Source: Alteromonas sp. 5E99-2
GTDB taxonomy: Bacteria; Pseudomonadota; Gammaproteobacteria; Enterobacterales; Alteromonadaceae
DNA: 64,000 bases
NCBI RefSeq assembly: GCF_017368475.1
Contig: NZ_JAFNJE010000015.1
Span: forward strand, 34,011 to 98,010
Reading direction: 5' to 3'
The notes under the pieces were generated by a model. That model did no database searches, was not told the DNA's origin, and saw only the letters and a list, made by a program, of their open reading frames with translations. How positions within the stretch are numbered: position 1 is the stretch's first letter; each line of letters opens with the position of its first letter. Both the position numbers and the translations under genes were made by a program. Below are positions 9,004 to 18,243 of the stretch, one piece after another.

Positions 9004-11268
9004 TTACTGCTCTGTGGCAACAGTTGCTTCGGATGTTCTAGAGTCATACACAGATGCACTATTGACACTAGGGTTTAAGTCAATTCCGTTGTCATAACTT
9101 TCGAAGTCATCTTCAAACACAAGGTTCGTTCCTTCCGTGTCTGAGTAGATACGTATATCGTCGATAGCGAGTCTTGCTTTAGGAGAAACTTGTGTCGAGT
9201 TATCACCGAACCTGAAGGATACAGTTGTTACACCGCCTTCAGGGTCACTCCCAACGGGTGTAAATGGACCTGCAATATCTACTCCGTCGATAGCTACAGT
9301 AACCGTAGGAAGAGAACCAGAACTTGTGTTGCCATTTGGATATTCCCACGTCATAACTGCAGTTTGGAAGGTATTGGGCGTAACAGCAGCTATATCAGTG
9401 TCAATATTTAAACTAGGAAAGCGGGTTCCAAAGGAATCGTCTCTAACCCGTAAATCGAGAATTGAGTTGTCGTTACGATTTTCAGCATTGTATAAACTGA
9501 TAAAACCATCGGTATTTCCGGCATCGTCATCGGTGCGAGTGAAACGAACTTCTAGTCGACCTTGTGCAAGAGAGCTAGGCAATGAATAGCGAAGTTCACC
9601 AGTGTCGTTTGCATCGGTATCGTTGATATTTGCAAACTGATTGCCGGCTGGGCTACCTAAACTGGGTTGATCGTCGATTGCAGTGTTAACATCATGACTA
9701 TTTGATACAGCGTAAAACGTTGCTTGATAAAAATCTGAATTCAAGCCGTTGTTTTCATCATCATCTTCGCCTGTATCGTTTTGCGAATAAGCACCTGCTC
9801 TGAAGTAATTCCATTCCTCGACTACATCGTAGCCACTGTTTTGCTCAGCCATATCAATGTAGTTATGGCCTATGATAGGTCCATTCAAGTCACCTCGGCG
9901 GACGATAACGTCGATTCGAGAGCCCGACTGATCTATTTCGTAAGAGAATATCTCCCCTAATTCGATACCCTGCTGAGGATTGGGGTTAAAGATTGGCTCA
10001 TTATCTTCGTCAACAATCGGGTGTTCGTCCCCTACTACCACACGCCAAATATCATCTTGGTTGCGGATTTCATGACCAAAGTATATGTAACCACGGTCGT
10101 TGTCTGGAAATTTCTTAAAATACAAGCGAATAGGCTCGTCATCTTCGGCGTGAATTTGACCAATGATAAAGCGTCCTACGTGTTGATTAGAGCCTGTTGT
10201 TGCTACGTGGTCAACTTTTAAGGTAGCAGTCAAAAGGCCGCCTCGACCGCCAACTTGCCTAGGTGTGTCTGGCTGGTAACCTAAAACCCAGTTGTTTGCG
10301 TTTACACCTTGAGTGCTGATACCTGTATTACCGCGGCGCAACATTTCTCTCAGTTCAGAGCGCGTAAATCGTGTATTATCTGAAGTCGTTGCGCCAAACA
10401 GCGTTGCTCTGAAAACCATTCCGCCATCATCTGCAGTAAAGAAAAAATCGTCTTCTTCATAGCCATTGTCCAGATCGCGTTCGCTTGTTCGTAGTGCTCT
10501 GCCATCATCTGGATCTTCTTCTGGTGTATCTAGAGACCAAGTTAATAAGTCAAAGTTATCCCCAGGAGGAAGAGTCGGGTCTAAACCAAATTGTGCAACA
10601 TCAATATTTTGTTCTTCTATTGGCGCTACGTCTACATCTAGCGGACATCCAAATACTGAAGCCTCTAATAAGGAGGTGGTGTTGGTCTGGCTGTCACCAA
10701 AACTCGTAATTCTAACAAATCGAGCGACTGAATCTTGAACATCAAAGCGCTCAATAGATTCTGTATCTCCGCTAGATGCTTCAGCAGATAATAAAGAAGA
10801 ATAGCTAATACCGTCTTCAGATATTTCAATGTCAAAAGATGTGATGTTTTCATCACCTTGATACCAAGCGGTACCAATTTCTTTAATTTGATGGCGATAG
10901 CCTAAATCAATGGTTAATGCCGCGGGAGAATCCGTTGTCTCCCATCTCGCTTCAGCTGTTAATAAATTGTCTATGGCATTGTCTGCAGTCAAATTCGCTG
11001 AGGGCGTAGCATCACTTTGCGCACTGATTAGATTGATATAATCTAAACCTGCGCATGTTGTAACTGATGAGAGTGGCGGGAACAAAGGGCTGGCGACACT
11101 ATTACCCGGTGTTGGAGTTTCATCAGGCTCTGGATCTTCGACGGGCGCTGGGCCTTCGACTGGTGGAGCTTCTTCAACAACTGAGACTGGCTCAGGATCA
11201 CTGCCAGATGAGCCTCCACAACCGGAGAGCAACAATACACCTGCGCTTAATACTATTGTTTTATTCAT
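9004..11268 (-). CDS. PL7 alginate lyase with N-terminal CBM32-like domain, lipoprotein
   Basis: Endolytic lyase that cleaves alginate by beta-elimination. Lipobox LLSGC at residues 13-17 anchors it to the outer membrane. Domains in order: F5/8 type C (CBM32-like) at about 60-210, PL7 catalytic domain at about 225-525 with all three signatures (RSELREM, GQIHAED, YFRAGAYSQN), and a C-terminal jelly-roll/LamG-like domain at about 545-740. A linker rich in Pro, Glu and Asp separates the anchor from the first domain. The gene is divergent from the GH2 and second PL7 genes across 277 bases, which suggests shared control of one degradation pathway. Confidence 0.9.
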   Translation of the reverse strand: MNKTIVLSAGVLLLSGCGGSSGSDPEPVSVVEEAPPVEGPAPVEDPEPDETPTPGNSVASPLFPPLSSVTTCAGLDYINLISAQSDATPSANLTADNAIDNLLTAEARWETTDSPAALTIDLGYRHQIKEIGTAWYQGDENITSFDIEISEDGISYSSLLSAEASSGDTESIERFDVQDSVARFVRITSFGDSQTNTTSLLEASVFGCPLDVDVAPIEEQNIDVAQFGLDPTLPPGDNFDLLTWSLDTPEEDPDDGRALRTSERDLDNGYEEDDFFFTADDGGMVFRATLFGATTSDNTRFTRSELREMLRRGNTGISTQGVNANNWVLGYQPDTPRQVGGRGGLLTATLKVDHVATTGSNQHVGRFIIGQIHAEDDEPIRLYFKKFPDNDRGYIYFGHEIRNQDDIWRVVVGDEHPIVDEDNEPIFNPNPQQGIELGEIFSYEIDQSGSRIDVIVRRGDLNGPIIGHNYIDMAEQNSGYDVVEEWNYFRAGAYSQNDTGEDDDENNGLNSDFYQATFYAVSNSHDVNTAIDDQPSLGSPAGNQFANINDTDANDTGELRYSLPSSLAQGRLEVRFTRTDDDAGNTDGFISLYNAENRNDNSILDLRVRDDSFGTRFPSLNIDTDIAAVTPNTFQTAVMTWEYPNGNTSSGSLPTVTVAIDGVDIAGPFTPVGSDPEGGVTTVSFRFGDNSTQVSPKARLAIDDIRIYSDTEGTNLVFEDDFESYDNGIDLNPSVNSASVYDSRTSEATVATEQ

Positions 11269-11545
11269 TATTCCGGATACCTCAACAATTCCCGTTAACT
11301 TACCAAACTCATATAGGTTAATTATACGTTAAATTAAATCACTAAAAAATTAACGATTTTGTCATACTTAGTCCAAATACGAATAAAGGTGAAAAGGAGT
11401 AAATCCGCGTTTATGGCTTTTATTACGTTTGAAGCTGTTGTTTTAATGATAAATGAAACCTGCGAGGCTAAGTTAGCCATGAAAATTTGTAATTTAAAAT
11501 CGATGTTTGTTATAAATGTGTTACATTTGTTTTTTAACAAAGAAC
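11269..11545. promoter_or_regulatory. Divergent promoter region of the polysaccharide-degradation genes
   Basis: An AT-rich 277-base gap between the outward-facing lyase and GH2 starts. It must hold both promoters. I see no clear palindrome in it and cannot name a regulator; no alginate-type transcription factor is encoded nearby. Confidence 0.4.
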
Positions 11546-13417
11546 ATGGCGAATACCATGATGTTCACTGCTAGATTCAAATTATTTCTTGTATTTTTTC
11601 TGATTTTAACTAGTAATTTTGGCGCTAATGTTTTTGCCAAAACCCAGGATATTAACGGATTAGATAGCTTTAACCGTTACAAAATCAGCCTAAACGGGCA
11701 ATGGCGGTATATCGTTGACCCCTATGAAAATGGATTTTACAACTACCGTTGGCAGAAATTTGATGATCAAGAATACCCGAGTAAAAATGCGTTTTTCACT
11801 GATTCAAAAGTAAAGTCAAAGTCTGAATTATTGGAATACGATTTTGATGAAGCATCAACAATCAAAGTCCCTTCTGATTGGAACACACAAGATGAGCGTT
11901 TGTACTTTTACGAAGGTACAGTTTGGTATCGAAAGGAATTCAACAAGCCTGAACAAACCGCAGGCGACCGATTGGTTCTGCGTTTTGGCGCCGTTAATTA
12001 TCGTGCAGACGTTTACCTAAATGGGAAAAAATTAGGTGTACATTTGGGCGGATTTACTCCCTTTTTCTTTGATATAACAGATGCAGTTAAAGCCGGTATT
12101 AACTCCCTAGTAGTGAAAGTTGATAATAAGCGTGGTGCAGATGAGGTGCCTACGCTTAATACTGATTGGTGGAACTATGGTGGGATCACTAGAGACGTGG
12201 ATCTCATTCCCTTACCAAAACAGTTTATTCAGCATTACCAAAGCACATTAGACTCTGTGAAAACAAAGAGTTTTGATGTGAAGGTCAAACTGTCGGGGTC
12301 TCAAATTCAAGATACAGACGTTGTTATGGCAATACCTGAATTGAATCTAGTGGTTAAGGCAACTACAGATAAAGAAGGTGTTGCGAGCTTTAATACGAAC
12401 TTGCCTGAGTTTACTCCTTGGTCGCCGACCAACCCAAAACTTTATGACATTAAATTTTCCACAGAATTTGATGAACTCAAAGACACCATTGGTTTAAGAA
12501 CAATAGAAACTAAAGACAAAGACATATTGCTCAATGGCGAAAAAATATTCCTCAAAGGTGTATCGCTTCATGAGGAATACGCTGTAGATGGAGGGGGAAG
12601 AGTAAAAAATGCAGAACAAGCTCGCTATCTTCTTAACAAAGTAAAAGAACTAAACGCAAATTATGTACGCTTGGCTCATTATCCTCATAGTGAAAGTGCG
12701 GTTCGAATAGCAGAAGAACTGGGATTGCTCGTATGGTCTGAAATACCGGTTTATTGGACAATTAATTGGACAAACGAAGCAACCTATAAAAAAGCAGAGC
12801 AGCAGTTAACCGAAATGATTGTGCGCGATAGAAACCGCGCAGCGGTTGTTATTTGGTCTATTGCCAATGAAACCCCTGTGACCGAATCTAGAACCGTCTT
12901 TTTATCTCGTTTGGCTAAAGAAGCCGAGGGTTTAGATGGCAGTCGTTTAATTAGTGCGGCTATGGAAAAGCACTACGACCAAGAAGATGAAAACTTGGCC
13001 ATAGTATCTGATCCGTTATCGGATATTGTCGACATTGTTAGTTTCAATCAATATATCGGTTGGTATGAAGGTTTATCAAAAAAATTAGAACGGACTCGCT
13101 GGCATATTCCCTACAATAAGCCTGTTATTATTAGTGAGTTTGGCGCGGGTGCAGTACAAGGTATGCACGGTGATAAAACAGAAAGGTGGACGGAAGAGTT
13201 TCAAGCAGAGGTGTACGACAAAACCTTTAAAATGTTAGACGCTATTGATGGGTGGTCTGGCGTTTCGCCTTGGATTTTAATGGATTTTCGCAGCCCTAGG
13301 CGTATTCACGGAAAATTTCAAAAAGACTTCAACAGAAAAGGGTTAATGTCTCCAGTTGGAGAAAAGAAAAAGGCTTTTGATTCAGTCAAACTTTTCTATA
13401 ACAAAGTATCAGACTAG
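11546..13417 (+). CDS. Glycoside hydrolase family 2, beta-glucuronidase-like, secreted
   Basis: Removes terminal beta-linked uronic acid or a related sugar from oligosaccharides. A signal peptide ends near ANVFA, followed by the GH2 jelly roll (about 40-210), the immunoglobulin-like domain (about 215-305) and the TIM barrel. The acid/base lies in WSIANET (E about 442) and the nucleophile in ISEFGAG (E about 531), 89 residues apart, as in E. coli GUS. NRK at about 596-598 matches the NxK motif that binds the substrate carboxylate in beta-glucuronidases. The ATG at 11546 (or 11558) is preferred to 11516 because it places the signal sequence at the N-terminus. Confidence 0.85.
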   Translation: MANTMMFTARFKLFLVFFLILTSNFGANVFAKTQDINGLDSFNRYKISLNGQWRYIVDPYENGFYNYRWQKFDDQEYPSKNAFFTDSKVKSKSELLEYDFDEASTIKVPSDWNTQDERLYFYEGTVWYRKEFNKPEQTAGDRLVLRFGAVNYRADVYLNGKKLGVHLGGFTPFFFDITDAVKAGINSLVVKVDNKRGADEVPTLNTDWWNYGGITRDVDLIPLPKQFIQHYQSTLDSVKTKSFDVKVKLSGSQIQDTDVVMAIPELNLVVKATTDKEGVASFNTNLPEFTPWSPTNPKLYDIKFSTEFDELKDTIGLRTIETKDKDILLNGEKIFLKGVSLHEEYAVDGGGRVKNAEQARYLLNKVKELNANYVRLAHYPHSESAVRIAEELGLLVWSEIPVYWTINWTNEATYKKAEQQLTEMIVRDRNRAAVVIWSIANETPVTESRTVFLSRLAKEAEGLDGSRLISAAMEKHYDQEDENLAIVSDPLSDIVDIVSFNQYIGWYEGLSKKLERTRWHIPYNKPVIISEFGAGAVQGMHGDKTERWTEEFQAEVYDKTFKMLDAIDGWSGVSPWILMDFRSPRRIHGKFQKDFNRKGLMSPVGEKKKAFDSVKLFYNKVSD

Positions 13418-13501
13418 TTGTACTCTGCTTGATAGATCTTTATTCTTCACGAATTAAAGTGAAGGATCATCAATTTTCAAGTGAATCAAGAGAAGCTATT
13501 T

Positions 13502-14620
13502 ATGTTATTGAAAGAAATTTTGGGCTTATCGTCTAACAAACGATTATTAAGCCTTGCAGGTATTTCTGTAGTTACCGCAATTGCGGGAATGGGGTGTTCA
13601 AGCACTGATTCAGATGCAAGTAAAGCAGAGAGTAAAACCACCCTTGTACACCCAGGGCAAGTTATCGATTTATCATATTGGAATATTACATTACCTCAAG
13701 ATGCCAATAATGATGGCAAGCCAGATCAAATAAAAACCAAAGACATTCAAGCCTACACTCACGATGACTACTTTTATGTCAATGACAGTGGTGAAGTGGT
13801 GTTTACCAGCCCTAACGTAGCGGTTACTACGGCAAACTCTAAAAATACGAGAAGCGAACTTAGGCACATGATGCGTGGTTTTGATACCCGTATTAAAACA
13901 AAAGCGCCTAAGAATAACTTCGCAATAGCGTCGCATAAAAATGCAGACGCATTTGCACAGATTGGGGGTAAACTAAACGCAACTTTGCATGTTGATCACG
14001 TAGCAGTAAACAGCAGCAAGCCTGAGTTAAAACCAACCTATTCTGTTGTTGTTGGTCAAATTCATGCGGGTAAAGATAAAGTCCCTGTAGATGGTTTTGG
14101 CTATGGCAATGAACCAATCAAGATTTATTTTAAAAAATACCCTAACCATGAAACCGGTTCTGTATTTTGGAACTATGAACGAAATCTTCCTAAAGAAGAT
14201 CCAAACCGCACTGATATCGCTTATCCTGTGTGGGGAAATACGTGGGAAAATCCCAATGATCCTAAAGCTGCTGGAATAGCATTAGGTGAAGACTTTAGTT
14301 ACGAAATTAACGTATACAAAGACACCATGTATTTGACCTTTACTGCTGAAGGAAAAGAAACGATTGAATACGCGGTAAATCTAGCTGATAACGTTGATCC
14401 ATACGGTAACGTAGATAGCAAGGATCATCCTCAAGGTTATACGGGAGATTGGCATTACTTTAAAGCGGGTGCGTACAACCAATGCAATGGTGGTACGAAG
14501 CACGCATTTTGGGGAACCGGTTGTGGTGGAACAGGCGATTGGGAAACTGACTTCAAAAATGGCGACTATACCCAAGTGACTTTTTCTAAAATTGAATTGA
14601 GTCAGGGCGAAAAGCGTTAA
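13502..14620 (+). CDS. PL7 alginate lyase, lipoprotein
   Basis: Single-domain family 7 lyase of 372 residues. The lipobox IAGMGC near residue 32 anchors it at the outer membrane. The catalytic domain contains LSYWNITLPQD, NTRSELRHMM, VGQIHAGKD and YFKAGAYNQCNGG: the Arg, Gln-His and Tyr catalytic groups are all present. A longer version starts at GTG 13481, but ATG 13502 has AGAGAAG six bases upstream and is preferred. It follows the GH2 gene by 84 bases on the same strand and ends at a strong terminator, so the two probably form one operon. Confidence 0.93.
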   Translation: MLLKEILGLSSNKRLLSLAGISVVTAIAGMGCSSTDSDASKAESKTTLVHPGQVIDLSYWNITLPQDANNDGKPDQIKTKDIQAYTHDDYFYVNDSGEVVFTSPNVAVTTANSKNTRSELRHMMRGFDTRIKTKAPKNNFAIASHKNADAFAQIGGKLNATLHVDHVAVNSSKPELKPTYSVVVGQIHAGKDKVPVDGFGYGNEPIKIYFKKYPNHETGSVFWNYERNLPKEDPNRTDIAYPVWGNTWENPNDPKAAGIALGEDFSYEINVYKDTMYLTFTAEGKETIEYAVNLADNVDPYGNVDSKDHPQGYTGDWHYFKAGAYNQCNGGTKHAFWGTGCGGTGDWETDFKNGDYTQVTFSKIELSQGEKR

Positions 14621-14640
14621 AACTGACACTATTTAGTATT

Positions 14641-14670
14641 AAAAGCCCTTTATATTTAAAGGGCTTTTTT
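14641..14670 (+). terminator. Rho-independent terminator after the PL7 gene
   Basis: AAAAGCCCTTTA pairs with TTAAAGGGCTTTT around a TAT loop and runs into six T residues, 20 bases after the lyase stop. Confidence 0.9.
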
Positions 14671-14891
14671 GATTCCACCTTCTTTGCAGGTGCTCATTGT
14701 GAAATTCGCTCAATATCTGCATTTTTCTGGTTGCGCATCTCCGCTTATTATTTCGTGTGTTCATCGTAACTAAGTTCAAGGCCGAGGCTGAGTGATTTAA
14801 TTTAGCCTGATTCATGATCTGAATTTTTCATGAACACTGATACCCACGCAGTTTGTGCCATTAAAAAAATAAAAATATCTAGGGGAAAACC

Positions 14892-17800
14892 ATGTTTAAC
14901 AAAATTAGGCCTGTAGTAATGACTACGGTGCTTTGCGTTACCGTTTTTTGTTCGAATACGTTCGCAGCTAAGAAAGGAGATGAAGAAACATCTACTTTGT
15001 CTAGTGCGACATTTAAAGGCTTATCGTTAAGAAATATTGGACCTGCGTTTATGTCAGGTCGTATTGCAGACATTGCCATTGATCCTAACGACGAAAGCGT
15101 TTGGTACGTTGGCGCTGGTTCTGGTGGCGTTTGGAAAACAATTAATGCTGGTGTGACGTGGAAGCCGGTATTTGATGACCAAGACGTCTATGCCATCGGT
15201 GCTGTTGCTTTGGACCCTCAAAATAGCGCAAACGTTTGGGTAGGAACTGGAGAAAACGTCGGTGGTCGTCACATTAGTTTTGGCGATGGCATTTACTTGA
15301 GTAAAGACGGCGGTGGCTCATGGAAAAACATGGGGTTAAAAACCAGCCAACATATTTCAGAAATTATAGTTCATCCGACAAACTCAGATGTTGTTTGGGT
15401 TGCAGTTCAAGGCAACCTTTGGGCTGAAGGTGGTGAGCGAGGTTTATACAAAACGACCAATGGCGGTAAAGATTGGGAACGCACATTAGGCGATGACCAA
15501 TGGACTGGTGTTACCGATCTTATTATTGACCCAAGAGATCCTAACGTATTGTACGCTGCAACATGGCAGCGCCACCGTACTGTTGCTGCTTATTATGGCG
15601 GTGGCCCGAATTCAGGTTTACACAAATCAGTAGATGGCGGCGAAACATGGACTAAATTAACCCAAGGCTTACCGAAAGGAGAGTTGGGTAAAATAGGCTT
15701 AGCTATTTCGCCAATGCAACCGGATGTAGTCTATGCAGCCATTGAAACTGAACGTCGTACTGGCGCAGTTTACCGTTCGTCTGACCGTGGTGCATCATGG
15801 GTTAAAGGTGCTGATGCGGTAGCTGGAGGCACGGGTCCACATTACTACCAAGAGCTTTATGTTAGCCCTCATTATTTCGACCATATCTTTTTGGCTGGTG
15901 TGCGTATGCAGCAGTCTCATGATGGCGGTAAAACCTTTACCACAATGAAAGAAGAACATAAGCACTCTGATAACCATGCCATGGAGTTTGTGGGTTCTGA
16001 TAAAAACTACATGATTGTTGGGTCTGATGGCGGTATTTATGAAAGCTACGACCAGGGTGAAAATTGGCGTTTTGTGAACAATTTACCCATCACTCAATAC
16101 TATAAAGTTGCGGTCGATGATGACGCGCCGTTTTATAATATTTACGGTGGAACACAAGACAACAATACTCAAGGCGGACCTTCTCGCACGGATAACTCTC
16201 ACGGTATTTTAAACGCCGATTGGCAAGTGGTGTTATTTGGTGATGGTCATCAGCCAGCAACAGAGCCTGGCAACCCTGATATTGTTTATGCTGAATGGCA
16301 ACAAGGTAATTTAACGCGTTACGACCGTACCAACGGTGAAATTGTTTATATTCAACCTCAACCTGAAAAAGGTGAAGGTGCCGAACGTTTTAACTGGGAT
16401 GCACCTATTTTAGTTAGCCCACATAAGCCAAGCAGACTTTACTACGCATCACATCGCGTGTGGCGTTCAGAAGATAGAGGTGATTCATGGACTGCTATAT
16501 CTGGTGATTTAACTAAGAACTTAGAAAGAATACGTCAACCTATCATGGGTGGACAGCAAAGCTGGGATGGTCCTTGGGATATCTTCGCTATGTCTCAGTT
16601 TTCTACTATTACTTCTTTAGCTGAATCGCCAGTTCAAGAAGGGCTTATTTACGCAGGTACAGATGATGGTCACATTCAGGTAACCGATAACGGTGGCCAA
16701 AACTGGCGTAAAATTGAAGTCGGTAACTTGCCAAAAGTGCCAGATACTGCCTTTATTAATGACATAAAAGCCGATTTGTTCGATGCCGATACGGTGTATA
16801 TCTCTTTAGATAATCATAAATACGGTGATTTCACACCTTACTTATTGAAAAGTACTAACCGAGGTAAGTCATGGAAGTCTATCGCGGGTGATTTACCTGA
16901 CAACCACCTTGTATGGCGCATGGTACAAGATCACGTCGATAAAGACTTATTGTTCGCTGCTACTGAGTTTGGATTGTTCTTTAGCCCGAATAGCGGTCAG
17001 AAATGGGTGAAACTAGAAGGTGGTGTACCGACGATTTCATTTCGTGATTTAGCAATACAACGTCGTGAAAATGATCTTGTAGGTGCGAGTTTTGGCCGTG
17101 GCTTCTTCATTCTTGATGATTATACTGCGCTGAGAGATGTGTCTGAAAAAGCCCTAGAACAAGAAGCTATCTTATTCCCTACGCGTAAAGCTTGGTGGTA
17201 TATCGAGCGCGCGCCATTAGGGCGAGGAGCAAAAGGCAACCATGGTGCAACTTTATATGCAGCGCCTAACCCTGAGTTCGGTGCGACCTTTACTTATTAC
17301 TTAAAAGACGACATTAAGTCACATAAAGCAACACGCCAAGCAAACGAAAAGGCATTAAAGAAAGACGACAAAACAGTGCCGTTTCCTTCTTGGGATGAAC
17401 TTGAAGTTGAAGCTCGTGAAGTTGCTCCTGTGATTTGGTTTACTATTAAAGATAAGACTGGAAACGTTGTTCGCCGCATGTCAGCAAAAGCTAGCAAAGG
17501 GTTTCACCGTGCAACATGGGATTTACGTTGGCCTGCTTTCCAAGCGGTCACTTCTCAAGGTAGAACACCACAGGGAATGATGGTTGCACCGGGTACTTAT
17601 AGTGTGACAATGAGCAAAGAAGTAGATGGTGTTATTACTGAATTGCAAGCAGCGCAAACCTTTGAGGTTGAACCTTTACGTAAAGCGGGTGCATTAAAAG
17701 ATGTGAATCCTGCTGAAGTAACAGCGTTCTGGCAAGAGTTGTCTGATACACAGCGAGTGATGACGGCTGTAGATGCGGCCCTAAGTAATGCAGTGAAACA

Positions 17801-18176
17801 CTTGAAGTCGTTGAAAACCGCGATGCATAGAACAACGCAAGCACCTGGAGACTTAGATGCAGACTACGCAGCATTGAGTCAAAAGTTATTCGCATTAGAT
17901 ACTAAATTGAACGGTAACCCTGCGAAAAACCAAGTAGGCGCATGGACTGAACCGGGTATTTATGACCGTTTGAGCCATGTTAACATTGGTACATTCCGTT
18001 CTACGTATGGCCCTACTCCAGCTATTCGTAGAAGTTTAGATATCGCGAAAGAAGAAATAACTGAGCTAAGAACATCACTCAATGCCATTTTAACGCAAGA
18101 TATTCCTGCGTTTGAACAGAAACTTCATAGCGCAGGTGCGCCTTGGGTTCCTGGGCAAGATTTACCTAGCTTATAA
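14892..18176 (+). CDS. Secreted Asp-box (BNR) / sortilin-type beta-propeller protein
   Basis: A 1094-residue exported protein (signal peptide ends near NTFAA). At least 11 Asp-box turns of the type S/T-x-D/N-x-G-x-x-W are spread over residues 45-740, such as KTTNGGKDWER, KSVDGGETWTK, RSSDRGASWVK and KSTNRGKSWKS, giving two beta-propellers of the sortilin/VPS10 kind. The C-terminal third (about 780-1090) has a beta-sandwich part and a helical end. Homologues are usually called glycosyl hydrolases, but no catalytic site is obvious and the name is not proof of activity. It follows the lyase operon on the same strand, after a terminator, so it has its own promoter. Confidence 0.75.
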   Translation: MFNKIRPVVMTTVLCVTVFCSNTFAAKKGDEETSTLSSATFKGLSLRNIGPAFMSGRIADIAIDPNDESVWYVGAGSGGVWKTINAGVTWKPVFDDQDVYAIGAVALDPQNSANVWVGTGENVGGRHISFGDGIYLSKDGGGSWKNMGLKTSQHISEIIVHPTNSDVVWVAVQGNLWAEGGERGLYKTTNGGKDWERTLGDDQWTGVTDLIIDPRDPNVLYAATWQRHRTVAAYYGGGPNSGLHKSVDGGETWTKLTQGLPKGELGKIGLAISPMQPDVVYAAIETERRTGAVYRSSDRGASWVKGADAVAGGTGPHYYQELYVSPHYFDHIFLAGVRMQQSHDGGKTFTTMKEEHKHSDNHAMEFVGSDKNYMIVGSDGGIYESYDQGENWRFVNNLPITQYYKVAVDDDAPFYNIYGGTQDNNTQGGPSRTDNSHGILNADWQVVLFGDGHQPATEPGNPDIVYAEWQQGNLTRYDRTNGEIVYIQPQPEKGEGAERFNWDAPILVSPHKPSRLYYASHRVWRSEDRGDSWTAISGDLTKNLERIRQPIMGGQQSWDGPWDIFAMSQFSTITSLAESPVQEGLIYAGTDDGHIQVTDNGGQNWRKIEVGNLPKVPDTAFINDIKADLFDADTVYISLDNHKYGDFTPYLLKSTNRGKSWKSIAGDLPDNHLVWRMVQDHVDKDLLFAATEFGLFFSPNSGQKWVKLEGGVPTISFRDLAIQRRENDLVGASFGRGFFILDDYTALRDVSEKALEQEAILFPTRKAWWYIERAPLGRGAKGNHGATLYAAPNPEFGATFTYYLKDDIKSHKATRQANEKALKKDDKTVPFPSWDELEVEAREVAPVIWFTIKDKTGNVVRRMSAKASKGFHRATWDLRWPAFQAVTSQGRTPQGMMVAPGTYSVTMSKEVDGVITELQAAQTFEVEPLRKAGALKDVNPAEVTAFWQELSDTQRVMTAVDAALSNAVKHLKSLKTAMHRTTQAPGDLDADYAALSQKLFALDTKLNGNPAKNQVGAWTEPGIYDRLSHVNIGTFRSTYGPTPAIRRSLDIAKEEITELRTSLNAILTQDIPAFEQKLHSAGAPWVPGQDLPSL

Positions 18177-18201
18177 AAATAAAGTAACATAATAAAAAAT
18201 A

Positions 18202-18225
18202 GCCGCTGCACTTAGGTGTAGCGGC
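18202..18225 (+). terminator. Hairpin between the propeller gene and the TonB receptor
   Basis: A ten-pair stem (18202-18211 with 18216-18225, one G-T) and a TTAG loop. There is no T tract on the plus strand, so it is either a weak terminator or an mRNA processing or stability hairpin in a continuous transcript. Confidence 0.4.
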
Positions 18226-18243
18226 CTAATCACAATCTCTTTA

